This document shows positions 45,308-53,221 of a DNA stretch of 64,000 bases, one piece after another (the stretch's first letter is position 1; each line of letters opens with the position of its first letter). Below the pieces are notes generated by a model, which made no database searches, had not been told where the DNA came from, and worked only from the letters and a program-made list of their open reading frames with translations. A program made the translations under genes and the position numbers. Source of the DNA: Pseudomonas gingeri (lineage in GTDB: Bacteria; Pseudomonadota; Gammaproteobacteria; Pseudomonadales; Pseudomonadaceae); NCBI RefSeq assembly GCF_013386165.1, contig NZ_JACAOS010000003.1:1138369-1202368 (forward strand), read 5' to 3'.

Positions 45308-45601
45308 AATCACGCGGCTTCCGGGCCCGTTGCAGGCCACCACTCCAGGGAAACTTAGCCAAGACTGAGGGCCACGGATTGCCCTCTTAACGGGCCCTTA
45401 ATAATCAAAAAAAACTGACCGCTCGGCCCAGTGAACGAGGGAGCAAAGCGTCAAAAATAAGTGATTTAATGGCCCTTGTGTCAAAATATGTTTTCTATTT
45501 GACACATATTGAAATGGTTTTCGGGCGGTGCTATAAGTCAGGACATACCCCATTTGGATCCATATAGCAGAGCACATCCAGCCAACCGGAGCCCGCTTGT
45601 C
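45308..45601. other. AT-rich intergenic region upstream of the luxR gene
   Basis: 294 bases without a gene. GAGGGC-N8-GCCCTC (45367-45386) after the GntR gene may terminate its transcript. AATATG-N14-CATATT at about 45485-45510 and TTGACA at 45499-45504 lie in the AT-rich promoter region of the LuxR gene. No lux box is clear here. Confidence 0.45.
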
Positions 45602-46333
45602 ATGCCTAAACTCCGCACAATCAAACATACGTTTGACTTGGTTAGAGAAGTTGAAAATAACATTCCTGGGGCCAGCACAAAAACCTATGTCGACGTCTTG
45701 ACCTGGGTATTCTACAAACTGGAAATAACACGATTTGCCTACGTCTACGCCGACTCGCACTTAATTGATAATGGTGATATCTCCATCCACAGCAGCTACC
45801 CGACCGAGTGGGTTGAGAGCTATCGTCGGCAGGCGCTCTACAAGTCCGATCCCGTGATGGCCAATGCCGCCATCACTTCGCGTCCGTTTTTCTGGACGGC
45901 GCTAAATGATCGTTCTCACGCGCCCAACAAAGTATTTGAACAATCGGCCAGTTACGGCATTGATCAAGGCTTCAGCATCCCCATTCATGACCCGGGCAGC
46001 GCTTTCGGCTCCCTGCACTTGCCGTGCGTCGAAGGCGATCCTGATTTTGACCGCATCATCCAGTCAAATATGTTCCTGATCAAGGCCATCGGCACCATCG
46101 CCCATCAATATCGCCCGATTGAGGTCAGCCAGGAAGAATTATTGTCGCTGAGCCCAAGGGAAATTGAATTCCTCCACTGGCTGGCCCTCGGGAAGAATTA
46201 TCAGGAAATCGGCCTGATCATGAATATCACGGAAAGAACGGTGAAATTCTACGCCAAGAAAATCACCGAAAAAATGGGTTGCACCAATGTCAAGCAGGCC
46301 ATGGTCAAGGCCATTCGCCACAATATCTTTTAA
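45602..46333 (+). CDS. pcoR: LuxR-type AHL receptor (PcoR-like)
   Basis: A 243-residue quorum-sensing regulator. Residues about 10-165 are the autoinducer-binding domain, with Asp and Pro in YKSDPVMANAAITS, Trp in PFFWTAL and the conserved glycine near HDPGSAFGSL. Residues 175-243 are the LuxR helix-turn-helix (LSLSPREIEFLHWLALGKNYQEIGLIMNITERTVKFYAKKITEKMG). Start MPKLRTIKHTF at 45602 fits the family. It pairs with the LuxI synthase 1.1 kb downstream; in P. corrugata the matching PcoR/PcoI pair detects N-hexanoyl-type AHLs. The region is more AT-rich than the rest of the window, hinting at transfer. Confidence 0.9.
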   Translation: MPKLRTIKHTFDLVREVENNIPGASTKTYVDVLTWVFYKLEITRFAYVYADSHLIDNGDISIHSSYPTEWVESYRRQALYKSDPVMANAAITSRPFFWTALNDRSHAPNKVFEQSASYGIDQGFSIPIHDPGSAFGSLHLPCVEGDPDFDRIIQSNMFLIKAIGTIAHQYRPIEVSQEELLSLSPREIEFLHWLALGKNYQEIGLIMNITERTVKFYAKKITEKMGCTNVKQAMVKAIRHNIF

Positions 46334-46344
46334 CCTTTACCCTC

Positions 46345-46395
46345 GAGTCAACCTCACTCATCCCCTCACAGGCTTGTCACTTGTGAGGCTGACTC
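46345..46395. terminator. long imperfect hairpin between convergent luxR and LysE-family genes
   Basis: GAGTCAACCTCA (46345-46356) pairs with TGAGGCTGACTC (46384-46395) with one mismatch, and an inner CCTCACA/TGTGAGG pair lies within it. The hairpin sits between the two stops and likely ends both transcripts. Confidence 0.55.
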
Positions 46396-46406
46396 ACGTG
46401 CGCCAC

Positions 46407-47006
46407 TCAGGCAAATATTACTTTCGAGGCCAAGTTATACAACGCCATACTGGCAAACAGCCCAATGACCAATGAAACAAATCTATTGACCCGATTACCG
46501 GATATTATCGATGGAAGATTTCGTCCAAAGACAGCACCCAAGCCGACCCAAACAATACTCACAGGAAGAATCACCAGGGAAAAAATGGCCATGAAGGAAA
46601 GATAACTATCCAGGTGCGTAAAGGTTCCGGCAGGTGCAACGAATGAGGCGAAAAACAACCCTTTCGGATTGTTCAGAGTCGCCAGGAACAACGCCGAAAT
46701 TGAGATGGCTGAGGGCTTTCCAGTGGTATCCGCCTGCACCGAGAACCACAATTTCAGGGAAATATAGAACAGGAAAATCACCGCCAGGACCTTCGTCGCC
46801 ACCACCACCCAGGCGTAATTGGCCATCAGCGCCTCAATGGAAAGACCCCAGGCGGTAATCTGGATCAGGTAAGCCGCCCATTCGGCAAGAATCAACTTCA
46901 GCGAATAACCGCTGAGGCCTCGACTGACCCCCGACTGCAGCAGCAGCGAGTTGGTCGGCCCTGGCACCAGCAATACCGTGAGCATTGCAACTGCAACATA
47001 ATACAT
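46407..47006 (-). CDS. LysE/RhtB family amino-acid exporter (threonine-efflux type)
   Basis: A 199-residue exporter with six predicted helices. It starts with the RhtB-type GPTNSLLLQSGVSRGL, followed by long hydrophobic helices; the ribosome site GAGGG is 8 bases before the ATG. Such proteins export threonine, homoserine or AHL-like compounds. Its unusual place, on the opposite strand between luxR and luxI, is striking. Since CLPs here would use many threonine-derived residues, a link to threonine or homoserine pools (AHL precursor chemistry) is possible but unproven. Confidence 0.87.
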   Translation of the reverse strand: MYYVAVAMLTVLLVPGPTNSLLLQSGVSRGLSGYSLKLILAEWAAYLIQITAWGLSIEALMANYAWVVVATKVLAVIFLFYISLKLWFSVQADTTGKPSAISISALFLATLNNPKGLFFASFVAPAGTFTHLDSYLSFMAIFSLVILPVSIVWVGLGAVFGRNLPSIISGNRVNRFVSLVIGLFASMALYNLASKVIFA

Positions 47007-47384
47007 GACCAGCCCTCAAAAAATTCCAGGATAGAATTATTGTCCCATCGACTTATTTTCCAGATTGGAAAATCCGTTTTCTTATTAAGCGCGAGAACAC
47101 CCTTGCTTTTGTTGCAGCCTGATGAAATACCGCTCAGCCTCTTCAATTTAAAAATCAAGCGTGATCGGTATCACATCTTTCGACATCGACATGCTTTAAT
47201 TTTCGCATGCACCAACGTTATCGTACAACCTTCTTGATGCCGACAAAGAGCCACGTCCGAGAAAATCTCACATCGACAATTAAACAGTAGTTTGCCCTCG
47301 CCAGCCACCTGCACTTAAGTACAGTTGCCGGACTTATAAAGGATCATTATAAATAAGCACCTCCTCCCTGTCCGCGACGTACTT
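47007..47384. other. AT-rich intergenic region holding luxI promoter
   Basis: 378 bases between the exporter start and the luxI frame, visibly richer in A and T than the neighbours (about 40% GC in parts). The first half is promoter for the exporter. The second half holds the lux box at 47307-47326 and a TATAAA -10 element at 47348-47353. No coding frame with a ribosome site is seen. Confidence 0.6.
47307..47326 (+). promoter_or_regulatory. lux box upstream of luxI
   Basis: ACCTGCACTTAAGTACAGTT is a 20-base lux box whose CTG-N1-ACTTAAGT-N1-CAG core is symmetrical. It is centred about 43 bases before a predicted start at ~47360, given TATAAA at 47348-47353, which is the class II activator position used by LuxR proteins. 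This is the likely binding site of the LuxR protein encoded at 45602. Confidence 0.8.
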
Positions 47385-47402
47385 ATGATTGGCTACTTCC
47401 CT

Positions 47403-47444
47403 CACTCGTACACTTTCTCCGACCACTCGTACACCTTCTCCGAC
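47403..47444 (+). repeat. tandem 21-base duplication just before the luxI start
   Basis: Two adjacent 21-base copies (47403-47423 and 47424-47444; one base differs) encode HSYTFSD twice if the upstream ATG is used, and abut the GTG used here as the start. Confidence 0.85.
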
Positions 47445-48146
47445 GTGCATGTCGCCATCGCCAGTTATTCCGAACTCCCAACCCCTGCTTTAGAGCAAAT
47501 ACTCAGCATCCGCAAAGCCGCTTTTATTGATCGGCGGAAATGGGATATTGAAAGCTATGCGGGCAGCGAGTATGAATTTGATGAATATGACAATGACGAT
47601 GCCCTCTATATCTATACCCACAAAGGCTCCCAGGTCACCGGCTGCGTCAGACTTCGCCCCTCCTATAAACCCACTCTGATTTGCGGCGCCCTGAGCTTCA
47701 TGCTCACTGATGGGCTGTCCAGGCCCAATCCAATGGAGTGCTGGGAAGCCACCCGATTTGCTCTATTGAGCAGCGACACCTCGGGCAGTGATTTCACCAA
47801 AACCAAAGTTGACTTCCGCACCGCAGCCCTTTTTCTGGCCATGTTGCAGTTTGCCAGTACTCAAGAGGTCGATACTTACGAAGTTATTGTCGACGCCATG
47901 ATGGAAAAAGTTCTAAAGCGCTCAGGCTGGTTGCTCAATCGACGAAATGTCGCCCACGGTAGCAAAGGCGAAAAAGTCATCTACGGGACACTCGATTGCA
48001 CGACAAAAATCTACAACAACATGCTCAAGATAAACCACATGCAACACCTGACTGACGACTTGCTGCCCATCATGGCACTGCCGGCTACCGACTACAGCGT
48101 GACCCATTCAATAGCCTCGACTCACCCGATGACCCAAATCAACTGA
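47445..48146 (+). CDS. pcoI: LuxI-type AHL synthase (PcoI-like)
   Basis: A LuxI synthase of about 233 residues, making N-acyl-homoserine lactone from SAM and acyl-ACP. All conserved residues are present: Arg, Phe and Trp in SIRKAAFIDRRKWD, acidic DEYDNDDALY, CVRLRP, and CWEATRFA. I take GTG at 47445 as the start because Arg23/Phe27/Trp33 then match LuxI numbering (24/28/34). The alternative ATG at 47385 would add 20 residues that are a tandem copy of HSYTFSD. Neither start has a good ribosome site. Downstream the RfiA-like gene follows 71 bases later, so they are probably co-transcribed. Confidence 0.92.
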   Translation: MHVAIASYSELPTPALEQILSIRKAAFIDRRKWDIESYAGSEYEFDEYDNDDALYIYTHKGSQVTGCVRLRPSYKPTLICGALSFMLTDGLSRPNPMECWEATRFALLSSDTSGSDFTKTKVDFRTAALFLAMLQFASTQEVDTYEVIVDAMMEKVLKRSGWLLNRRNVAHGSKGEKVIYGTLDCTTKIYNNMLKINHMQHLTDDLLPIMALPATDYSVTHSIASTHPMTQIN

Positions 48147-48217
48147 TACGTACCAAAAACCTTATGGAACCGTGGGCGGCGCCAGCCGTAGTGCCCAGAA
48201 TAAAAAATGGAGAGCGG

Positions 48218-49045
48218 ATGAACTTGCAAAGACTTTTCCCATCTGTCGGCAAAGTAATCGCCAACACCGGCAACCGTAATTTTCCGCGCGTGCTGCATGA
48301 CTTGATCGTTGCACAATTGCCCGTTGACGCCACACACATCACCGAGCTGCGGCTCGATGCCACAAATGCCGCACAGTCGATCACCTCGAGTATCGGCGGC
48401 GTGGGTATCAGCCCGATCTGTACCGACACCCTCATGAACGCCTCTTCCGTCAAGCAGCCTGCCCTGCCGAACGAAGATGGACTCTGGCCCGCACCACAAA
48501 CCGAACTGGCGTGCTGCCAGCGAGCTTCTTCGTTGCACACCTCACCCAATCACCTGCACCTGATCTACAGAACGAAAAGCCGCTGCTACGCGCTGTCCGT
48601 TTACCGTTCCAACCCTTCCCAGGGATTTTCCCAACAGGAATGCGTTTTCCTCCAGGAGTTCTCCTGCCTGTTGCTCCCGATGATCGGCGAACATATCGAG
48701 GCGTTGATGCCAGCGCCGATTCGCCAGGAAGCCTTCTCCATCAGCCAGGAACTGGAAAACGGTGGCATGGACGCCTTGCGCCAACGTTTTATCGAACGCC
48801 TGGAAATGTCCGGACTGAACCTCTCCTCGCGGGAAACCGAAGTCTGCGTCGGCCTGCTGGCCGGGCGCACGGCACCGGAACTGGCCGAGCAGCTGGCGCT
48901 GCGGGTCAATACCGTGGAAAGCTACCTCAAGCGTGCCTCCATCAAAATGGGTATCGGCGGTCGTCGCTCGCTGATCCGCTGGATGCACTCGGCGGACGCC
49001 AGGACAGGTCAGGAAAACACCGCCATCCTGCAAAATGCCCTCTGA
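48218..49045 (+). CDS. rfiA: LuxR-type transcriptional regulator (RfiA-like)
   Basis: A 275-residue LuxR-family regulator with a non-AHL N-terminal part and a C-terminal helix-turn-helix (LNLSSRETEVCVGLLAGRTAPELAEQLALRVNTVESYLKRASIKMGI, about 205-255). The AHL-binding signature of LuxR is absent, so it does not sense AHL. In P. corrugata the matching RfiA, downstream of pcoI and dependent on quorum sensing, controls lipopeptide and efflux genes. Start MNLQRLFPSV at 48218 has a GGAG site. A strong hairpin follows the gene, which converges on the RND operon. Confidence 0.88.
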   Translation: MNLQRLFPSVGKVIANTGNRNFPRVLHDLIVAQLPVDATHITELRLDATNAAQSITSSIGGVGISPICTDTLMNASSVKQPALPNEDGLWPAPQTELACCQRASSLHTSPNHLHLIYRTKSRCYALSVYRSNPSQGFSQQECVFLQEFSCLLLPMIGEHIEALMPAPIRQEAFSISQELENGGMDALRQRFIERLEMSGLNLSSRETEVCVGLLAGRTAPELAEQLALRVNTVESYLKRASIKMGIGGRRSLIRWMHSADARTGQENTAILQNAL

Positions 49046-49064
49046 TACCTCCCTTGCCTGAATA

Positions 49065-49100
49065 ACACCTCGATAGCGGCTTATCCCGCTATCGAGGTGT
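49065..49100. terminator. bidirectional hairpin between rfiA and the RND operon
   Basis: ACACCTCGATAGCGG (49065-49079) pairs perfectly with CCGCTATCGAGGTGT (49086-49100) around a 6-base loop. The right arm overlaps the last codons of the RND permease gene. No strong T-run, so it may stall rather than fully terminate. Confidence 0.7.
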
Positions 49101-52100
49101 GCGCAATATCCTCTTGAAACCTTGGAGCCCGTCATCGACATAGGTGAAGATCACCGGCACTACCAACAGGCTCAGCACCGTTGAAGCCAGCAGGCCACCG
49201 ATCACCACCACCGCCATCGGCTGGCGAAAGCTCGGCTCCCCACCCAATCCCAACGCCGTCGGCAACATGCCCGCGCCCATTGCAATGGTCGTCATCAGAA
49301 TCGGCTGGGCACGCTTGTGACAGGCATCGATCAGCGCCTCATAGCGGCTCATGCCCTGGTCACGACGAGCCATGATCGCGTACTCCACCAGCAGAATCGA
49401 ATTCTTGGTGACGATCCCCATCAGCATCAGCAAGCCGATGACCGAGGCCACGGAAAAGCTCATCCCGCCGATAAGAAGCGCCAACAAGGCCCCGCCCAGC
49501 GACAGGGGCAAGGCTGAAAGAATGGTCAGCGGTTGCATGAAGTCATGGAACAGCAACACCAGCACCGAATAGATACAGAACACGCCAACCGCCATGGCCA
49601 GGCTGAAATTGCCAAACAGCTCGCTCATCAACTGCAACTCGCCCTGCTCCACCAGCTTCACTTGCGGCGGCAGATGCTGCATCACCGGCAGTTGCCTGGC
49701 TTCGTCCATCACCTCGCCGAGGTTGCGGCCATTGAGCTCGATGGACAAGGTGATATTGCGCAGGCGATCCAGCCGATCGATCTGCGCCGGTCCACTGCCC
49801 ATGCTGATCTCTCCCAGGGAAGCCAGCGCGACCTGACCATCACGTCCCTTGACCCGTAACTGGGCAATGCTGTCCAGATCGGTGCGTACTTGCGGTTGCA
49901 TGCGTACCCGCACATCCACCTGGCGCTGGGACAGATTGATCTTGCCCAGGGACGATGAAAAATCGCCGTAGGTGGCCATGCGCAAGGTGTCGGCAATGTC
50001 CTGGCTGCTGATACCTTGCTCGGCGGCCAAGGCAAAATTCGGACGCATCTGGATCTCCGGCCGCTGCGCCGAGGTGCTCGAGGTCACGTTGCCAATCCCC
50101 TTGAGCTGCCGCAGTTGCGGTTCGAGGGCCGTGGCGGTGCGCTCGAGCAGATCACCGTCGTCGCTGGCAAGGACGATTTCCAGGCGCTCACCGCTGCGGT
50201 CGCCACCGACATTGACCCGCACCCCGGGCAAGCCGCGCAGCGCTTCACGCATTTTCTCCTCGACCGCGGACTGCTTGAGCGTGCGCTCGTCACGGGGCAG
50301 CAGGTCGACGGTCAGAACGGCCTTGCGATTGCCACCACCGGAGACATCACCACTGCCCACCGCGACGAACACATGGGCCACTTCAGCAATGGCGCGCAGG
50401 CGGGTATCGGCTTGCAAGGCGATCGCGCCGGTCTGCGCCAGGCTGCTGCCAGGCGCCAGCTCCAGGGTGATGGTACTGAGCGCATTGTCCTGGGCCGGAA
50501 GAAAACTGGTGGGCAGCAGCGGAATCAGCGCCAGGGAACCAAGAAACAACACACCGACCAGGGCCATAGTGGTCTTGCGCCGGGTCAGGCTGGTGTGAAT
50601 CCAGCGCAGATAACGGGTCATCAAACGGCTGTCGTGCTCGACATGGGGCCGAGCCTTGAGCACATAAGCCGCCATCATCGGCGTCAGCAAGCGCGCCACC
50701 AGCAGGGAAAATATCAGTGCCGCACTGGCAGTCACGCCGAATTGCCGGAACAGCTTTCCAGTAATGCCGCCCATGAAGGCCGTGGGCAAAAACACCGCCA
50801 CCAGGGTCACGGTGGTCGCCAGCACGGCCAGGCCAATTTCGTCGGACGCCTCGATCGCCGCCTGGCGCGGGGTTTTGCCCATGCGCAGGTGTCGTGCGAT
50901 GTTCTCCACCTCGACGATGGCATCGTCCACCAGGATGCCGATCACCAGGGCCAGTGCCAGCAGGGAAATGCTGTTGAGGGTGAACCCGGCAAAATACATC
51001 ACTCCGAAGGTGGGGATGATCGACAGCGGCAGTGCCGTCGCAACAACGATGGTTGCCCGCCAGTCGCGCAGGAACCACCAGACCACCAACACTGCAAGCA
51101 ACATGCCCTCGTACAGCAACTCCATGGAACCGCGATAATTGTCCAACACCGGCGCGACGGTATTACTCGCCTCGATGACATGGATATCGGCGTGTTGCGG
51201 GGCAAACTGCGCCATCGCCCGGCGTACATCCGTCGTCACTCCGACATCGGAAAAGCCCAGGGAACGGATTACCTGGAAACCGATAACCGGCTTGCCGTCG
51301 CGATAAGCCCGGGTACTGCGCTCGGCATGGGTATCACGTACCGTGGCCAATTGCTGCAATGCCAACATGCGCCCATCACTGACAGGGATCTGGATGGCCC
51401 CGAGTGCCGCCGGATCGTCGATCGCACCAAGGATGCGCAGCGCCTGCTGCCCGCTGCCCAAGTCGCCCTGGCCACCGGAGTTGTCTTTCTGCATCGCCCG
51501 CAGGCGACCGGCCACGTCCGTCACACTCAGGCCCAGACCGGCCATCATGGCCGGGTCGAGGTCGACCTGGATTTCCCGGTCCACGCCACCGACCCGGACG
51601 ATCTTGGCGACACCGCGAACCGCCAGCAGTTGCTTGCTCAGCTCATTGTCGACGAACCAGGACAAGGCCTCTTCGTCCATCCGTGGCGCATCGACGACAT
51701 AGGTCAACAGCGCCGACGTATTGGTGGTCAAACGCGACACCGACGGCGTATCGAGGCTCGCCGGTAATTCCGCCCTGGCGCTGTCCACCGCATTGCGCAC
51801 TTCGTTGAGGGCCTCGTTGCCGTCCTTGTCGATGGCAAAGCTCACATTGATGCTCACGCTACCGTCGGCAATCAGTGTGGTGACATGTTGCAGCAAGCGT
51901 AGCGAAGTCAGTTTGTCTTCGAGCTTGCGCGCCACTTCGGTTTCCAACTGCTCGGGTGCCGCGCCCTCCAGGGAGGCGCTGATGACCACGGTAGGCAGGT
52001 CGGTGTCCGGAAAGTCCTGGATACCGAGGCGATTCAGGCCAAACACGCCGAACAGGGCCAGCAGCACGAACAGCATGACCGCCGGAACCGGATAACGAAT

Positions 52101-52121
52101 CGACAAGGCGGAAATATTCAT
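49089..52121 (-). CDS. RND efflux permease of CLP-cluster pump (PseC/PcoC-like)
   Basis: A 1010-residue HAE1-type RND inner-membrane pump: helix 1 (YPVPAVMLFVLLALFGVFGL), periplasmic loops, and proton-relay aspartates in ALALVIGILVDDAIVEVENIARHL (helix 4). Its start overlaps the adaptor stop (ATGA), so it is co-translated. The P. corrugata PcoC and P. syringae PseC pumps in the same place help export lipopeptides or confer resistance, and are regulated by the LuxR-type regulator next door. Confidence 0.92.
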   Translation of the reverse strand: MNISALSIRYPVPAVMLFVLLALFGVFGLNRLGIQDFPDTDLPTVVISASLEGAAPEQLETEVARKLEDKLTSLRLLQHVTTLIADGSVSINVSFAIDKDGNEALNEVRNAVDSARAELPASLDTPSVSRLTTNTSALLTYVVDAPRMDEEALSWFVDNELSKQLLAVRGVAKIVRVGGVDREIQVDLDPAMMAGLGLSVTDVAGRLRAMQKDNSGGQGDLGSGQQALRILGAIDDPAALGAIQIPVSDGRMLALQQLATVRDTHAERSTRAYRDGKPVIGFQVIRSLGFSDVGVTTDVRRAMAQFAPQHADIHVIEASNTVAPVLDNYRGSMELLYEGMLLAVLVVWWFLRDWRATIVVATALPLSIIPTFGVMYFAGFTLNSISLLALALVIGILVDDAIVEVENIARHLRMGKTPRQAAIEASDEIGLAVLATTVTLVAVFLPTAFMGGITGKLFRQFGVTASAALIFSLLVARLLTPMMAAYVLKARPHVEHDSRLMTRYLRWIHTSLTRRKTTMALVGVLFLGSLALIPLLPTSFLPAQDNALSTITLELAPGSSLAQTGAIALQADTRLRAIAEVAHVFVAVGSGDVSGGGNRKAVLTVDLLPRDERTLKQSAVEEKMREALRGLPGVRVNVGGDRSGERLEIVLASDDGDLLERTATALEPQLRQLKGIGNVTSSTSAQRPEIQMRPNFALAAEQGISSQDIADTLRMATYGDFSSSLGKINLSQRQVDVRVRMQPQVRTDLDSIAQLRVKGRDGQVALASLGEISMGSGPAQIDRLDRLRNITLSIELNGRNLGEVMDEARQLPVMQHLPPQVKLVEQGELQLMSELFGNFSLAMAVGVFCIYSVLVLLFHDFMQPLTILSALPLSLGGALLALLIGGMSFSVASVIGLLMLMGIVTKNSILLVEYAIMARRDQGMSRYEALIDACHKRAQPILMTTIAMGAGMLPTALGLGGEPSFRQPMAVVVIGGLLASTVLSLLVVPVIFTYVDDGLQGFKRILRTPR

Positions 52122-53221
52122 CGGGCACCCGCCTCGGCGTGAACCAGGGTCACACTCGCCCCGTCACTGAGGAAGGCCCCGCCGCTACGGACGATCTGTG
52201 CCTGCTCCGCCAAGCCGGCGACAATCTCGACCGCCGCCCCGCTTCGCCGCCCGACTTCCACGCCCTGTTGGCTGACGTGCATGTCCTGACCCAGCACAAA
52301 GACGTAGGAGCGGCCATCGCGCAACACCACCGCGGTGTCCGGAACGGTCAGCGCCAGGCTCGGCGCCAGTTCGATACGGCCACTGGCGTACATGCCCGCA
52401 CGCAGTCCGGAGTCGACCGGCAAGGACACATAGACCAGCCCGCGACTGGTCTTGCTGTCGAGTACCGGCGAAACCAGACGCACCCGCCCTTCGACCGGTG
52501 CACCACCCGGCAGCTCCAGACGCGCGATCTGACCGACCCGGACCCGCGACAATTGTCGTGCATCGAGTTCCGCCTGCCATTCGATACGGCCCTCGCGAAT
52601 CATCCGGAACAGTTCGCTGCCGGCTGCCACCACATCGCCGAGCAAGGCCTTGCGCCCGGAGATAAGCCCGTCGTCCACGGCAACGATGCGGGTCTGCGTG
52701 AGCTTGATCCGGGTGCTGCGCAGGTCGGCGTTCGACGATGCCAGGTTGGCCTCGGCGGTCTGCACCTTGACCCGATATTCTTCCAGTTGCTGCTCCGACA
52801 AGGCTCCGCTCTGTCCCACGACTGCCGCCCGCCGGGCATTGGAGCGAGCTTCCTGCAACTGTGCCGCTGCCTGGGCGACCGCCGCCTTCTGCTTGTTTTC
52901 TTCGGCCTGTACGCTGTCATCGGCCAAGGTTGCCAGGACCTGGCCCTTCTTCACCCGGTCGCCGATATCGGCTTTCAGGCTGGCGATGCGCAAACTGCCG
53001 GTTTCGGCACTGATCACAGCCTCCTGCCAGGGCGCCAGCGCACCGCTGGCGACCAGCACTTGCGGCCACTCTTCGTGGCGTGGCTGAACCGTCTCGACAC
53101 TCAGGCTGGTGGCCGCGACGGGCGCTGCGGCCGGTGCCGGCGCGGCGCGGCCGAAAAGCAGCCAGCCCGACAGTGCCAGCGCGGCAAGCCCCAGCAAGCC
53201 ATGACCCAGGGTTGGTTTCAT
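52118..53221 (-). CDS. RND efflux adaptor (PseB/PcoB-like)
   Basis: A 367-residue membrane fusion protein: N-terminal anchor, lipoyl/barrel-sandwich (SLKADIGDRVKKGQVLATLADDSVQ), coiled-coil hairpin (EENKQKAAVAQAAAQLQEARS), beta-barrel and membrane-proximal domains. Its ATG and stop each overlap the neighbouring genes by four bases, showing translational coupling from outer-membrane channel to permease. Confidence 0.92.
   Translation of the reverse strand: MKPTLGHGLLGLAALALSGWLLFGRAAPAPAAAPVAATSLSVETVQPRHEEWPQVLVASGALAPWQEAVISAETGSLRIASLKADIGDRVKKGQVLATLADDSVQAEENKQKAAVAQAAAQLQEARSNARRAAVVGQSGALSEQQLEEYRVKVQTAEANLASSNADLRSTRIKLTQTRIVAVDDGLISGRKALLGDVVAAGSELFRMIREGRIEWQAELDARQLSRVRVGQIARLELPGGAPVEGRVRLVSPVLDSKTSRGLVYVSLPVDSGLRAGMYASGRIELAPSLALTVPDTAVVLRDGRSYVFVLGQDMHVSQQGVEVGRRSGAAVEIVAGLAEQAQIVRSGGAFLSDGASVTLVHAEAGAR

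Noticed and set aside
45410..45432. ACTG...CAGT element before the luxR gene looked like a second lux box
   Set aside because: Only the outer four bases pair; the inner positions do not match, and it lies far from a -10 element, unlike the luxI box.
50016..51767. 583-codon rightward frame in the second RND permease
   Set aside because: Antisense shadow with low-complexity His, Gln and Arg content.
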